Shown here: positions 1-7,587 of the stretch, in pieces
Numbering within the stretch: position 1 is the first letter of the stretch
Layout of the letters: every line of letters begins with the position of its first letter
From: Deltaproteobacteria bacterium
Lineage (GTDB): Bacteria; UBA10199; SBBF01
DNA: 33,261 nt
Assembly: GCA_016183175.1 (NCBI GenBank)
Contig: JACPFC010000103.1
Coordinates: 1-33,261 of the forward strand
Direction of reading: 5' to 3'
Translations under genes and position numbers: made by a program
The notes under the pieces: generated by a model
The model's input: only the letters and a program-made list of their open reading frames with translations
Told to the model about the DNA's origin: nothing
Database searches by the model: none

Positions 1-801
1 GAAGGGTGCAACTGTACCGAAGGGGAAACCCAGTCCTGCGGCAGTGACGAAGGGGAGTGCGTGGCCGGCACGCAAACCTGCGCCAACAACCAGTGGAGCG
101 ACGATTGCGACGGCGAGACAGGGCCAAGCGACGAAACCTGCGACGGCGCCGACAACGACTGCGACGGCGAGACGGATGAAGACCTCACCGAAGCGTGCTA
201 CACCGGCGCCGCCGGGACGGAGAATGTGGGAGTCTGTACCGGCGGGACAAAAAACTGCACCAGCGGTAGTTGGGGCGACTGCGAGGGAGAAACCACCCCG
301 GCAAGTTCCGAAACCTGCGACGATGGCCTCGACAACGACTGCGACGGTACGGTGGATGAGGATTGCGCGGACTCGGGAGAAACACCGGTGGAAACATCCG
401 CATCCGCCATCGACAATTGTGTCCCGTCGGATGGAAGCCCTTCGACCCTGGGGAGCGATGATTTCGACCCGGCCTTAAGTATCAGTGATATATTGGGCCT
501 CCAGGAAGGGGGATTGATCACAACTTATGCCGCTGGCCAAGAATATACGGCAACCTGGAACGATTCAACCGGCAAGGTTGACCTGAAAAGTGTGGCCACC
601 GGCGAGATGACAACCTGTGAGTATCTGGCCGAGGCCGAGGTGGGGGTACGGGCCGCCGGCGGTGGCTGTTTGAATATGGGTGGTTCGGCGGCGATGCCCG
701 CATCTCCCGTTCCATTTATCTGGCTGATCGTCAACCTTGGGGTGTTGTTCGGATTCAGACTGCGCCGGCTATTTCTTCGCCATCGCAATTCCCAGCTCTA
801 A
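1..801 (+). CDS. MopE-type Cys/Asp-rich surface protein with GGGC C-terminal sorting tail (5' truncated)
   Basis: The reading frame is open from base 1, so the gene starts before the window and 266 C-terminal residues are visible. The first ~120 residues carry Cys-rich repeats of about 50 residues containing ETCDGxDNDCDGxxDE, the Asp-rich pattern of the MopE/thrombospondin type 3-like 'putative metal-binding motif' family; calcium binding is expected from the family. A Ser/Asp-rich stretch without repeats follows. The last ~40 residues are GGGC, then a short linker, one hydrophobic segment (VPFIWLIVNLGVLFGF) and an Arg-rich end (RLRRLFLRHR). That layout is the one of C-terminal surface-sorting tails such as MYXO-CTERM and Synerg-CTERM, where the Cys is thought to be modified and the tail cut by a CPBP-type protease. 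The 3' end overlaps the aspS 3' end by 33 bp (769-801). Inferred role: exported, surface-anchored metal-binding protein of unknown purpose. Confidence 0.8.
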   Translation, partial: EGCNCTEGETQSCGSDEGECVAGTQTCANNQWSDDCDGETGPSDETCDGADNDCDGETDEDLTEACYTGAAGTENVGVCTGGTKNCTSGSWGDCEGETTPASSETCDDGLDNDCDGTVDEDCADSGETPVETSASAIDNCVPSDGSPSTLGSDDFDPALSISDILGLQEGGLITTYAAGQEYTATWNDSTGKVDLKSVATGEMTTCEYLAEAEVGVRAAGGGCLNMGGSAAMPASPVPFIWLIVNLGVLFGFRLRRLFLRHRNSQL

Positions 802-2550
802 AAGCTGTTTTGGGTCCACCGGCGACGGGGCCTCTGTCATCGGGTCGGTGGCCTTTTGCGTCTTGGGAAAGGCAATCACGTCGCGGATGTTATCGCACCC
901 GGTTAAAAGCATGATGAGGCGGTCAAGCCCGAAGGCGATCCCTCCGTGGGGAGGCGCGCCGTACTGAAGGGCCTCGAGCAAAAAGCCGAACTTTTCGCGG
1001 GCCTCTTCCTTTCCGATTTTGAGCAGATCAAAAACCTTTTCCTGAATCTTAAAATCGTGGATACGGATCGAGCCTCCTCCCACCTCGGTGCCGTTTAAGA
1101 CGAGATCGTAGGCGTTTGCCTGACACTTGAGCGGGTCGGAATCCAAGAGAGAGAGTTGCTCAAATTTTGGCGATGTAAAGGGATGATGAACGGCAACCGG
1201 TCTCTTTTGCTCTTCATCCCAGTCGAACAAGGGAAAATCGACCACCCAGACAAAACTATATTTGGTGTCATCGATCAATCCGATTTTTTTACCGATATGT
1301 TCCCGAAGATTCCCCAGAGAGTCGTTGACAATTTTGGCCTTGCCGGCGCCAAAGAACACAATATCACCGGTTTTAAGACCGAGTGTTTCCTGTAACTGTT
1401 TTTTCTCGGCGTCGGAGAGAAATTTCGTGATCGGCGACTGCCATTCATTTTCCAAAATTTTAATATATGCCAGCCCCTTGGCGCCGTAGATGCCGGCAAA
1501 TTTCGTGAAATCGTCGATCTCGCTTCGGCTGAAATCGGATTTTCCCGGAACCACCAGAGCCTTGATCATTTCGCCCACACGGGCAATCTCGCCAAAAACC
1601 TTGAACCCTGAATTTTGAAAAATGGGGGTGACCGTTTTGAGCTCGATCCCAAACCGGGTGTCGGGGGCATCAAGCCCGTAGCGTTCCATACATTCGTCAT
1701 AGGAAAGTCGGGGGATGGGGAGAGGAATTTCGACGTTCAAAACCTTTTTCCAGACATTTGCAATAAGCCCCTCCATGATGGAAAGAAAATCATCCCGGCT
1801 CAAAAAAGAGGCCTCGAGATCGATCTGCGTGAACTCCGGCTGGCGGTCGGCGCGAAGATCCTCGTCACGAAAACAACGGACAATCTGAAAGTAGCGCTCA
1901 AAGCCGGAGACCATCAAAATCTGCTTGAACAACTGCGGCGACTGGGGAAGCGCGTAGAAATGGCCGTGATGAATCCGCGAGGGCACCAGATAGTCGCGCG
2001 CCCCTTCGGGCGTGGATTTTGTCAAAAACGGCGTCTCGATTTCGAGAAAACCGTTTTGCGCCAGATATTCCCGCACAATCTGCGAGACGCGGGAGCGGAG
2101 AATAATGTTGTTCTTGAGGGCAGTGCGGCGCAGGTCGAGGTAGCGGTATTTCAGCCGCGTCTCTTCGTTGACGTTGATCTCGTCTTCCAGCACGAACGGC
2201 GGCGTTTTGGAGCGGTTCAGGATTTCAAATTCTTCCACAACAACCTCAATCTCTCCGGTCTTCAGTTTCGGATTCGCCATCCCGTCCGGCCTTGCCCGGA
2301 CCTCCCCGCTGATGGCCAGACAATATTCCGTCCGGAGTTCCCCTCCAAGCTCATGCGTTTTGGCGTCAACCTGCGGATTAAAGACAATCTGGGTAAGCCC
2401 TTCGCGGTCGCGAAGATCGACAAAAATCAACCCGCCGTGATCGCGCCGCGTGTCCACCCACCCCATCAGCACCACTTTTTTGCCGACATCGGTTTTCGCG
2501 AGCTGGTTGCAGTGGTGGGTTCGTTTGAGTTGGGTGATGAATTCCGACAT
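769..2550 (-). CDS. aspS: Aspartyl-tRNA synthetase, probably non-discriminating (Asp/Asn)
   Basis: A 593-residue protein, the normal bacterial AspRS length, that charges tRNA with aspartate in the cytoplasm. The N-terminal OB-fold anticodon-binding domain is at about residues 1-110. Class II motif 2 (FRDEDLRADRQPEF) lies near 227-240 and motif 3 (GGIAFGLDRL) near the C-terminus, with the bacterial insertion domain between. Residue 38 is His in RRDHGG and a Gly follows in RPDG near 90. In characterised bacterial enzymes His/Gly at these places mark non-discriminating AspRS, which also makes Asp-tRNA(Asn) for GatCAB, whereas discriminating enzymes have Leu/Lys. That assignment is inference. The ATG start at 2548-2550 directly faces a palindrome separating it from divergent ileS. 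Its 3' end converges on and overlaps the surface protein gene. Confidence 0.97.
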   Translation of the reverse strand: MSEFITQLKRTHHCNQLAKTDVGKKVVLMGWVDTRRDHGGLIFVDLRDREGLTQIVFNPQVDAKTHELGGELRTEYCLAISGEVRARPDGMANPKLKTGEIEVVVEEFEILNRSKTPPFVLEDEINVNEETRLKYRYLDLRRTALKNNIILRSRVSQIVREYLAQNGFLEIETPFLTKSTPEGARDYLVPSRIHHGHFYALPQSPQLFKQILMVSGFERYFQIVRCFRDEDLRADRQPEFTQIDLEASFLSRDDFLSIMEGLIANVWKKVLNVEIPLPIPRLSYDECMERYGLDAPDTRFGIELKTVTPIFQNSGFKVFGEIARVGEMIKALVVPGKSDFSRSEIDDFTKFAGIYGAKGLAYIKILENEWQSPITKFLSDAEKKQLQETLGLKTGDIVFFGAGKAKIVNDSLGNLREHIGKKIGLIDDTKYSFVWVVDFPLFDWDEEQKRPVAVHHPFTSPKFEQLSLLDSDPLKCQANAYDLVLNGTEVGGGSIRIHDFKIQEKVFDLLKIGKEEAREKFGFLLEALQYGAPPHGGIAFGLDRLIMLLTGCDNIRDVIAFPKTQKATDPMTEAPSPVDPKQLLELGIAMAKK

Positions 2551-2554
2551 AAAA

Positions 2555-2584
2555 CGTAAGGGCGTACGGCTGTACGCCCTTACG
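2555..2584. repeat. 13-bp perfect inverted repeat between aspS and ileS
   Basis: CGTAAGGGCGTAC at 2555-2567 is mirrored by GTACGCCCTTACG at 2572-2584 around a 4-nt loop. It lies 4 bp from the aspS start codon, in the divergent aspS/ileS spacer. The GGGCGTA core resembles REP-like repeats scattered in many genomes. No T-run follows, so a terminator is unlikely. It would form a hairpin in the aspS leader and could affect its translation; that is speculative. Confidence 0.75.
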
Positions 2585-2669
2585 GCGAGCGATTTAAACG
2601 TGCAGACCCGCTGGCGTCAAGGGATTTAAATTGACATTACCGGAACTTATATGATTTTTTGGTCGATTG

Positions 2670-5495
2670 ATGGAATACAAGAAAACTCTCAATCTTCCCA
2701 AAACTGATTTTCCCATGAAGGCGGAATTGCCGAAGCGGGAGCCGGAACTCCTTAAAAAATGGAAGGAGACCGGCGTCTACGAAAAACTTCTGAAAAAAAA
2801 CGAAGGGAAACCAAAGTTCATCCTCCACGACGGCCCCCCTTATGCCAACGGCCATATCCATTTCGGCCACATTCTGAACAAGATTTTGAAGGACATCATC
2901 GTCAAATTCAAAAACATGTCGGGGCGTTTTAGCGCTTTCATCCCCGGTTGGGACTGTCATGGCCTGCCGATTGAACTGGGCGCGATCAGGGAACTTGCCG
3001 AAAAGGAAAAAGACCCGAAAAAACGGACCGATCCCCTTGTGCGCCGCGAGGCCTGCCGGCAATATGCGGGCGCCTTTGTCCGCGCCCAGACAGAAGAGTT
3101 CATCCGCCTCGGGGTTTTTGGCGACTGGGAACATCCTTATCTCACGATGACCAATCGGTACGAGGCCGACATCGCCCGCGAATTTGTGAAACTGTATCTG
3201 AACGGCTATGTCTATCGCGGCAAAAAGCCGGTCTTCTGGTGTCCCTCCTGCCAGACCGCGCTGGCCGAGGCCGAGGTGGAATATGAGAATCACACCTCTC
3301 CTTCCATCTACGTAAAATTTCAACTCCCTCACATCGATAAGCTGGATCTGCCCGTCAAGAACAAACCGGTTTTCTTTGTGATTTGGACAACCACTCCATG
3401 GACGCTCCCGGCAAACGTGGCGCTGGCTGTCGGGGCAAAGTATGACTATGTCGCCCTCGAATGCGACGCCGAAATCTATCTTGTGGCCAGGGATCTCAAA
3501 AATTCTTTTCTCAAAGCGATTGATTTTATCGGCAATCCTGCCGAATTAAAAACCTGGACCGGACAAGAACTGTCCGATCCCGGCTTGTGCGCCAGCCACC
3601 CCTTCATGGCCAGGGATTCCCGCATCGTGCCTGGGGAACATGTCACGCTGGAGTCGGGAACCGGCGTGGTGCATATCGCCCCCGGCCATGGTCAGGAGGA
3701 CTATGAGGTCGGACAGAAATACCGGTTGGAAACGTTGTGCCCGGTCGATGCCCAGGGGAAATTCACCTCTCTTTCCGACGCGCAGTATGAGGAAGTCAAA
3801 AAATGGGAAGGGCTGTTCGTTAAAAAGGCGGACAAACAGATTGTCGAATTCCTCTTTCAAAAAAAATTTCTGCTGAACGAGCCGGGCCAGACCCTGACCC
3901 ACAGCTATCCCCATTGCTGGCGGTGCAAAAACCCGATCATCTTCCGGGCCACCGAGCAGTGGTTCTGCTCGCTCTCCCACAACGATCTCCGCAAAAAGGC
4001 CCTGAATGCCGTCAACTGCAACGTCAAATGGATTCCCAACTGGGGGCAGGACCGGATCTACGGCATGATCGAGACGCGCCCCGACTGGTGCCTCTCGCGC
4101 CAGCGCATCTGGGGGGTGCCGATCATTGTCCACCGCTGTGCCGACTGCGGTGAAAATCTTCTGGACCAAAAAATCGGCGAATATATCTGCGACGTTTTTG
4201 AAAAAAAAGGGGCGGACGCCTGGTGGGGGGATGATAAGCCGCTTCTGCCCAAGGGAGTCCGTTGTTCCTGCGGATCGGAAAAAATGATCAAAGAAGGGAG
4301 CATTCTCGACGTCTGGTTCGACTCCGGCGTCTCGTTTGCGGCGGTCTGCGAACGGCATCCACAGCTTGGTCCCCAGGGTGATTTATACCTCGAAGGCTCC
4401 GACCAGCACCGGGGGTGGTTTCATTCGTCCCTCCTTGTTTCGCTGGCGACAAGAGGGGGGGCCCCCGCCCGCGAGGTCTTGACCCACGGATTCGTGGTGG
4501 ATGGAGAAGGGAAAAAATATTCCAAATCGGCCAAAAACTATGTCCCGCCGGAAAAGGTGCTGAATGAAATGGGAGCGGAGCTTTTGCGCCTCTGGGTGGC
4601 GGCGGAGGACTACAAAAACGACATCCGCGTCTCGGGCGAGATCATGAAGGTTCTGGCGGAGGTCTACCGCAAAATCCGGAACACCTGCCGATTCATGCTG
4701 GGGAACCTTTTTGATTTCAAGTCCGCGAGCCACCGCGTACCGCCCGAAAAGAGGACGGAGCTGGACCGCTTTGCGCTTCATCTTCTGGCCAGGGTCGTTC
4801 AAAAGGTCGAGAAGGCCTATGAGACTTATGAATTCCATGTGGTTCACCACACCTTAAACAAATTTTTTACCGTCGATCTCTCGGCCATCTATCTCGATAT
4901 CCTGAAGGACCGCCTCTATTGCGACCGGGCGGACGGCGTCTTGCGCCGCTCGGCGCAGAGTAGCCTCTATGACATCCTGACCTCGGTGGCCCCGCTTTTG
5001 GCCCCGATCCTTTCGTTCACCGCCGAGGAAATCTGGCAGTTTATCCCCAATCGGGAAAAACTCCCCGAATCGGTCTTTCTCGCCTCCTGGCCGGAGGAGC
5101 ACCCGAACTGGATCGACAATAATCTCGAGACCCGCTGGGAGCGGATCGGCACAATCCGCGATGAGGCGCTCAAAGCCCTCGAACAGGCGCGGCAGAAAAA
5201 GGCGATCGGCCATCCCCTGGACGCCAGGGTCCTTTTGGCCGGCGATGCCGAGACTCTCACCTTTCTGAAGAGCTATGAGGCGGACTGGCCGCAGATATTC
5301 ATCACCTCACAGGTGGAAATTCGCGGCCGGCTCGACGCATTTCAGATCGAAAGCAAGGCGGTCCCCTCGCTGAAGGTGGCCGTCGAACCGGCCGAAGGGA
5401 AAAAATGCGGGCGTTGTTGGAATTACTCGGTAGAGACGGGATGCAACAAAGCACATCCGACCCTCTGCGGGCGGTGCGTGGAGGCGGTGCGATGA
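2670..5495 (+). CDS. ileS: Isoleucyl-tRNA synthetase
   Basis: About 941 residues, the full length of bacterial IleRS; it charges tRNA(Ile) and edits valine. The class I HIGH motif is HIHFGH within PPYANGHIHFGH near residue 60. The CP1 editing region contains TTTPWTLPAN. The signature loop is KYSKS (GKKYSKSAKN) rather than KMSKS. The C-terminus carries a zinc-binding Cys cluster (CGRCWNYS...CGRCVEAV). ATG at 2670 is chosen; a TTG sits immediately before it at 2667. No Shine-Dalgarno is seen. A TATGAT -10-like box at 2650-2655 would place transcription start only about 8 nt before the ATG, so the mRNA may be nearly leaderless (inference). The stop overlaps the lspA start as ATGA, indicating translational coupling. 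Confidence 0.97.
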   Translation: MEYKKTLNLPKTDFPMKAELPKREPELLKKWKETGVYEKLLKKNEGKPKFILHDGPPYANGHIHFGHILNKILKDIIVKFKNMSGRFSAFIPGWDCHGLPIELGAIRELAEKEKDPKKRTDPLVRREACRQYAGAFVRAQTEEFIRLGVFGDWEHPYLTMTNRYEADIAREFVKLYLNGYVYRGKKPVFWCPSCQTALAEAEVEYENHTSPSIYVKFQLPHIDKLDLPVKNKPVFFVIWTTTPWTLPANVALAVGAKYDYVALECDAEIYLVARDLKNSFLKAIDFIGNPAELKTWTGQELSDPGLCASHPFMARDSRIVPGEHVTLESGTGVVHIAPGHGQEDYEVGQKYRLETLCPVDAQGKFTSLSDAQYEEVKKWEGLFVKKADKQIVEFLFQKKFLLNEPGQTLTHSYPHCWRCKNPIIFRATEQWFCSLSHNDLRKKALNAVNCNVKWIPNWGQDRIYGMIETRPDWCLSRQRIWGVPIIVHRCADCGENLLDQKIGEYICDVFEKKGADAWWGDDKPLLPKGVRCSCGSEKMIKEGSILDVWFDSGVSFAAVCERHPQLGPQGDLYLEGSDQHRGWFHSSLLVSLATRGGAPAREVLTHGFVVDGEGKKYSKSAKNYVPPEKVLNEMGAELLRLWVAAEDYKNDIRVSGEIMKVLAEVYRKIRNTCRFMLGNLFDFKSASHRVPPEKRTELDRFALHLLARVVQKVEKAYETYEFHVVHHTLNKFFTVDLSAIYLDILKDRLYCDRADGVLRRSAQSSLYDILTSVAPLLAPILSFTAEEIWQFIPNREKLPESVFLASWPEEHPNWIDNNLETRWERIGTIRDEALKALEQARQKKAIGHPLDARVLLAGDAETLTFLKSYEADWPQIFITSQVEIRGRLDAFQIESKAVPSLKVAVEPAEGKKCGRCWNYSVETGCNKAHPTLCGRCVEAVR

Positions 5496-6061
5496 GGCGC
5501 CGATTGACAATCATCGCCGTCATTTCCCCCCTTATCTTCGCGCTCGACCAGTTTACCAAGGAGTTGATCGTCCGGAATATCCCTCTGGGGGGGAAAGTAA
5601 CCATCTGGCCCAACCTTTTTGATCTCGTCTATTTTCAAAACCGGGGAGCCGCCTTCGGCATCCTTTCCGGCTGGGATTCTTCATTTCGGGACATCTTCTT
5701 TTATTGCATCTCCGTTCTTGCGCTCTTCTTTCTCTTTTATTACCTGAAAAAACTCCCGCCGGGAGACAGGGTTTCTCCCATCCCTGTCGCCCTCATCTTC
5801 GGGGGGGCGCTGGGGAATGTCTTCGACCGGATTTTTCGCGGATCGGTCGTTGATTTTCTTTCTTTTCACTGGAATAATAAGGTGATTGACTGGCGGATAT
5901 TCGGTCTGTCGGTCCATTTCGATCTGGTCTGGCCGGCCTTCAACGCCGCCGACAGCGCCATCACGGTGGGGGTTTTCTGGCTGTTGATTTTGATGGCGAT
6001 ACACCAGAGGAGGGAACACAGACAAATGTCAAAGTTCAAAGTTCAAAGTTCAAAGAAATGA
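5492..6061 (+). CDS. lspA: Lipoprotein signal peptidase (SPase II)
   Basis: A 189-residue inner-membrane aspartyl protease that removes the signal peptide from diacylglyceryl-modified prolipoproteins. Four hydrophobic segments are visible. The two conserved Asp regions are present: GGALGNVFDRIFRGSVVDF and WPAFNAADSAITVG. The N-terminal LDQFTKELI matches the family. ATG at 5492 overlaps the ileS stop; no upstream start in this frame makes sense because it would lie inside ileS. The last ~11 residues (MSKFKVQSSKK) are encoded by a dispersed AAAGTTC repeat (6031-6055), so the natural C-terminus has been replaced or extended by repeat sequence. It sits between ileS and an lgt homologue, a lipoprotein-maturation pairing. 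Confidence 0.95.
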   Translation: MRRRLTIIAVISPLIFALDQFTKELIVRNIPLGGKVTIWPNLFDLVYFQNRGAAFGILSGWDSSFRDIFFYCISVLALFFLFYYLKKLPPGDRVSPIPVALIFGGALGNVFDRIFRGSVVDFLSFHWNNKVIDWRIFGLSVHFDLVWPAFNAADSAITVGVFWLLILMAIHQRREHRQMSKFKVQSSKK

Positions 6062-6087
6062 TCTTTGGCATTTGAAATTTGACATTT
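6024..6087. repeat. TTTGACATT/AAAGTTC palindromic repeat, lspA-lgt junction copy
   Basis: AAATGTCAAA at the left end is mirrored by TTTGACATTT at the right end. Inside are three tandem AAAGTTC units (6031-6051). The copy spans the lspA stop codon and the upstream TTG/leader of the lgt-like gene. It belongs to the same family as the copies at 24903-25019, 25880-25996 and 29381-29408. Confidence 0.85.
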
Positions 6088-6095
6088 CTTCACCC

Positions 6096-6881
6096 ATGCT
6101 TCCGTTTCTCATTCACACTAAAAACATCACCATCCCCACCTTTTTCTTCATGGTGATGGCGGCCTCCCTGGCGGCCACTTTTTATGTTTATTATCAGGCC
6201 CCCAAAAAGGGCCTCTCGCAGGTGGTGATCCTCGATCTGGCGATGGTCGGCACTATTGTCGGCATTATCGGCGCGCGGCTTTTCCATGTGTTTGTCGAGG
6301 CGCCCGATTATTACTGGGAGCATCAAACCTATGTGTTCCATTTCTGGCGGGGGGGATTTGTCGGCTACGGCGTTTTTATCGGCATCCTTTTGGGGGTGAT
6401 CGGGTACTTGAAAATCCGGAAACTCCCGCTCCTGAAATACTGCGACTTGGTGGCTCTCGGATGTCCGCTCATTGTCTTTTTTGTCCGGATCGGCTGTCTG
6501 GGGGCCGGTTGCTGTTATGGAACACCCACCGACTTTTTTATTCATCTGACTTTTAACAATCCCGCCTCCGACGGAGGACGCGACTTTCCGGGAGTCGCCC
6601 TTCATGCCACGCAGATCTACGATATGGCGAATGCCGTTGTCACCTTTATGGTTGTTCACTGGGTGGATAAACGAAAAAAATTTCAGGGACAGGTGATGCT
6701 CACATTTTTCATGACTTACGCCTTTTTCCGCTTTTGGATTGAATTTTTACGTGGCGACGAAGATCGCGGCGTCTACTTCGGCGGCGTCGTCTCCACGTCG
6801 CAAATTACAGGGGCGATTTTCATTATCATCGGCCTCTTTCTCTGGCGGCGTTGGAAGAAAAAATATTCCATTGAACCGTAA
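6096..6881 (+). CDS. lgt: Prolipoprotein diacylglyceryl transferase family protein (divergent Lgt)
   Basis: About 261 residues with seven or so hydrophobic segments, matching the Lgt family, which transfers diacylglycerol from phosphatidylglycerol to the lipobox Cys. The Lgt signature region reads RIGCLGAGCCYG where E. coli has RIGNFINGELWG: the Arg (E. coli R143) and last Gly (G154) are kept, but Asn146 is Cys. The HGG region reads WRGGFVGYGVFIG, with Tyr where catalytic His103 is expected. The C-terminal RFWIEFLRGDEDRG matches the family's Arg-containing end. It may therefore be a variant Lgt or a paralogue with changed chemistry. ATG 6096 is preferred; the in-frame TTG at 6072 lies inside a repeat. 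The gene overlaps the next one by 11 bp. The symbol is given by family only. Confidence 0.8.
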   Translation: MLPFLIHTKNITIPTFFFMVMAASLAATFYVYYQAPKKGLSQVVILDLAMVGTIVGIIGARLFHVFVEAPDYYWEHQTYVFHFWRGGFVGYGVFIGILLGVIGYLKIRKLPLLKYCDLVALGCPLIVFFVRIGCLGAGCCYGTPTDFFIHLTFNNPASDGGRDFPGVALHATQIYDMANAVVTFMVVHWVDKRKKFQGQVMLTFFMTYAFFRFWIEFLRGDEDRGVYFGGVVSTSQITGAIFIIIGLFLWRRWKKKYSIEP

Positions 6882-7533
6882 ATCGCTCATCACCGAAACC
6901 TGCATTGCCTGGGCCGTCGTGATTACAGCTTGCCATCTGGCCTGGCGCCTTCAGGGGGTTGCCTGGATCGCCGAAAATACCTCGCTGGTCTCGGCCGTCT
7001 TTCTCCTCTACACGCCGCTTGTCATCTACTATCGCAAAAAAGGAAAAATCGCCTTCCTTGATGCTTCATTATCCGGTTTCGGCAAATCGGTTGTGATCTT
7101 TCTGATTTTTTCGGCGATTATTTTTCCGTTGGCCGCTGTCGGGAATCATTTTTACCAGCGGATTTTTTTCTCCTTCGGCTACCACCCCGGCCTCTTTCCC
7201 AAACCGGCAAAATGGGCCCTTTTTCAGCTCTTGCTTGTGGCCCTGCCGGAGGAGTTTTTCTTCCGCGGCTATTTTTTGGAACGGATGAACGAAATTTTCG
7301 GCAAGCGATGGCGTCTGTTGGGGGCCTCCGTCGGAGGGGGCCTGTTTGTCACGTCGCTTGTTTTTGCACTTTCGCACAGCCTGATCCATGTTCAGTGGTG
7401 GCATATCTTCATTTTCTTTCCTGCCCTGGCCTTTGGATGGCTGAAGGAAAAAACCGGGACCATTACGGCGCCGATTCTCTTTCACACCACGGCAAATGCC
7501 TTCTCGTATTGGGTGGCCCTGCATTATTTTTAA
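6871..7533 (+). CDS. CPBP-family glutamic intramembrane protease
   Basis: About 220 residues with repeated hydrophobic segments. The three CPBP/Abi (PF02517) motifs are visible in order: PEEFFFRGYF (EExxxR) near residue 123, FALSHSLIH, and the terminal HTTANAF (HxxxN). These supply the glutamate/histidine active site inside the membrane. TTG at 6871 is chosen because it overlaps the end of the lgt-like gene by 11 bp and precedes the first hydrophobic segment; earlier in-frame codons lie deep inside lgt. In some lineages CPBP proteases process C-terminal sorting tails containing a conserved Cys. The gene's place after lspA and lgt, and the GGGC tail encoded at 600-801, make such a role plausible here but unproven. 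Confidence 0.85.
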   Translation: MNRKSLITETCIAWAVVITACHLAWRLQGVAWIAENTSLVSAVFLLYTPLVIYYRKKGKIAFLDASLSGFGKSVVIFLIFSAIIFPLAAVGNHFYQRIFFSFGYHPGLFPKPAKWALFQLLLVALPEEFFFRGYFLERMNEIFGKRWRLLGASVGGGLFVTSLVFALSHSLIHVQWWHIFIFFPALAFGWLKEKTGTITAPILFHTTANAFSYWVALHYF

Positions 7534-7543
7534 ACTTGTCATC

Positions 7544-7583
7544 GGACGGATCGGACTGATAGGACGGATCGGACTGATAGGAC
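7544..7583 (+). repeat. Tandem 18-bp repeat upstream of nfeD
   Basis: GGACGGATCGGACTGATA occurs twice head to tail (7544-7561 and 7562-7579), followed by GGAC. Shorter GGA-C/T subrepeats are visible inside the unit. It fills most of the 54-bp gap between the CPBP gene and nfeD and ends five bases before the nfeD ATG, where it replaces any clear ribosome-binding site. Confidence 0.85.
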
Positions 7584-7587
7584 AAAT

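Noticed and set aside
44-478. Thr/Pro/Arg-rich open frame in another frame of the surface protein gene
   Set aside because: It is a shifted reading of the Cys/Asp repeats and has no start signal or homology.
1615-2559. Long open frame (314 codons) on the plus strand
   Set aside because: It lies wholly antisense to aspS; the translation has no recognisable domain and mirrors the codon bias of aspS.
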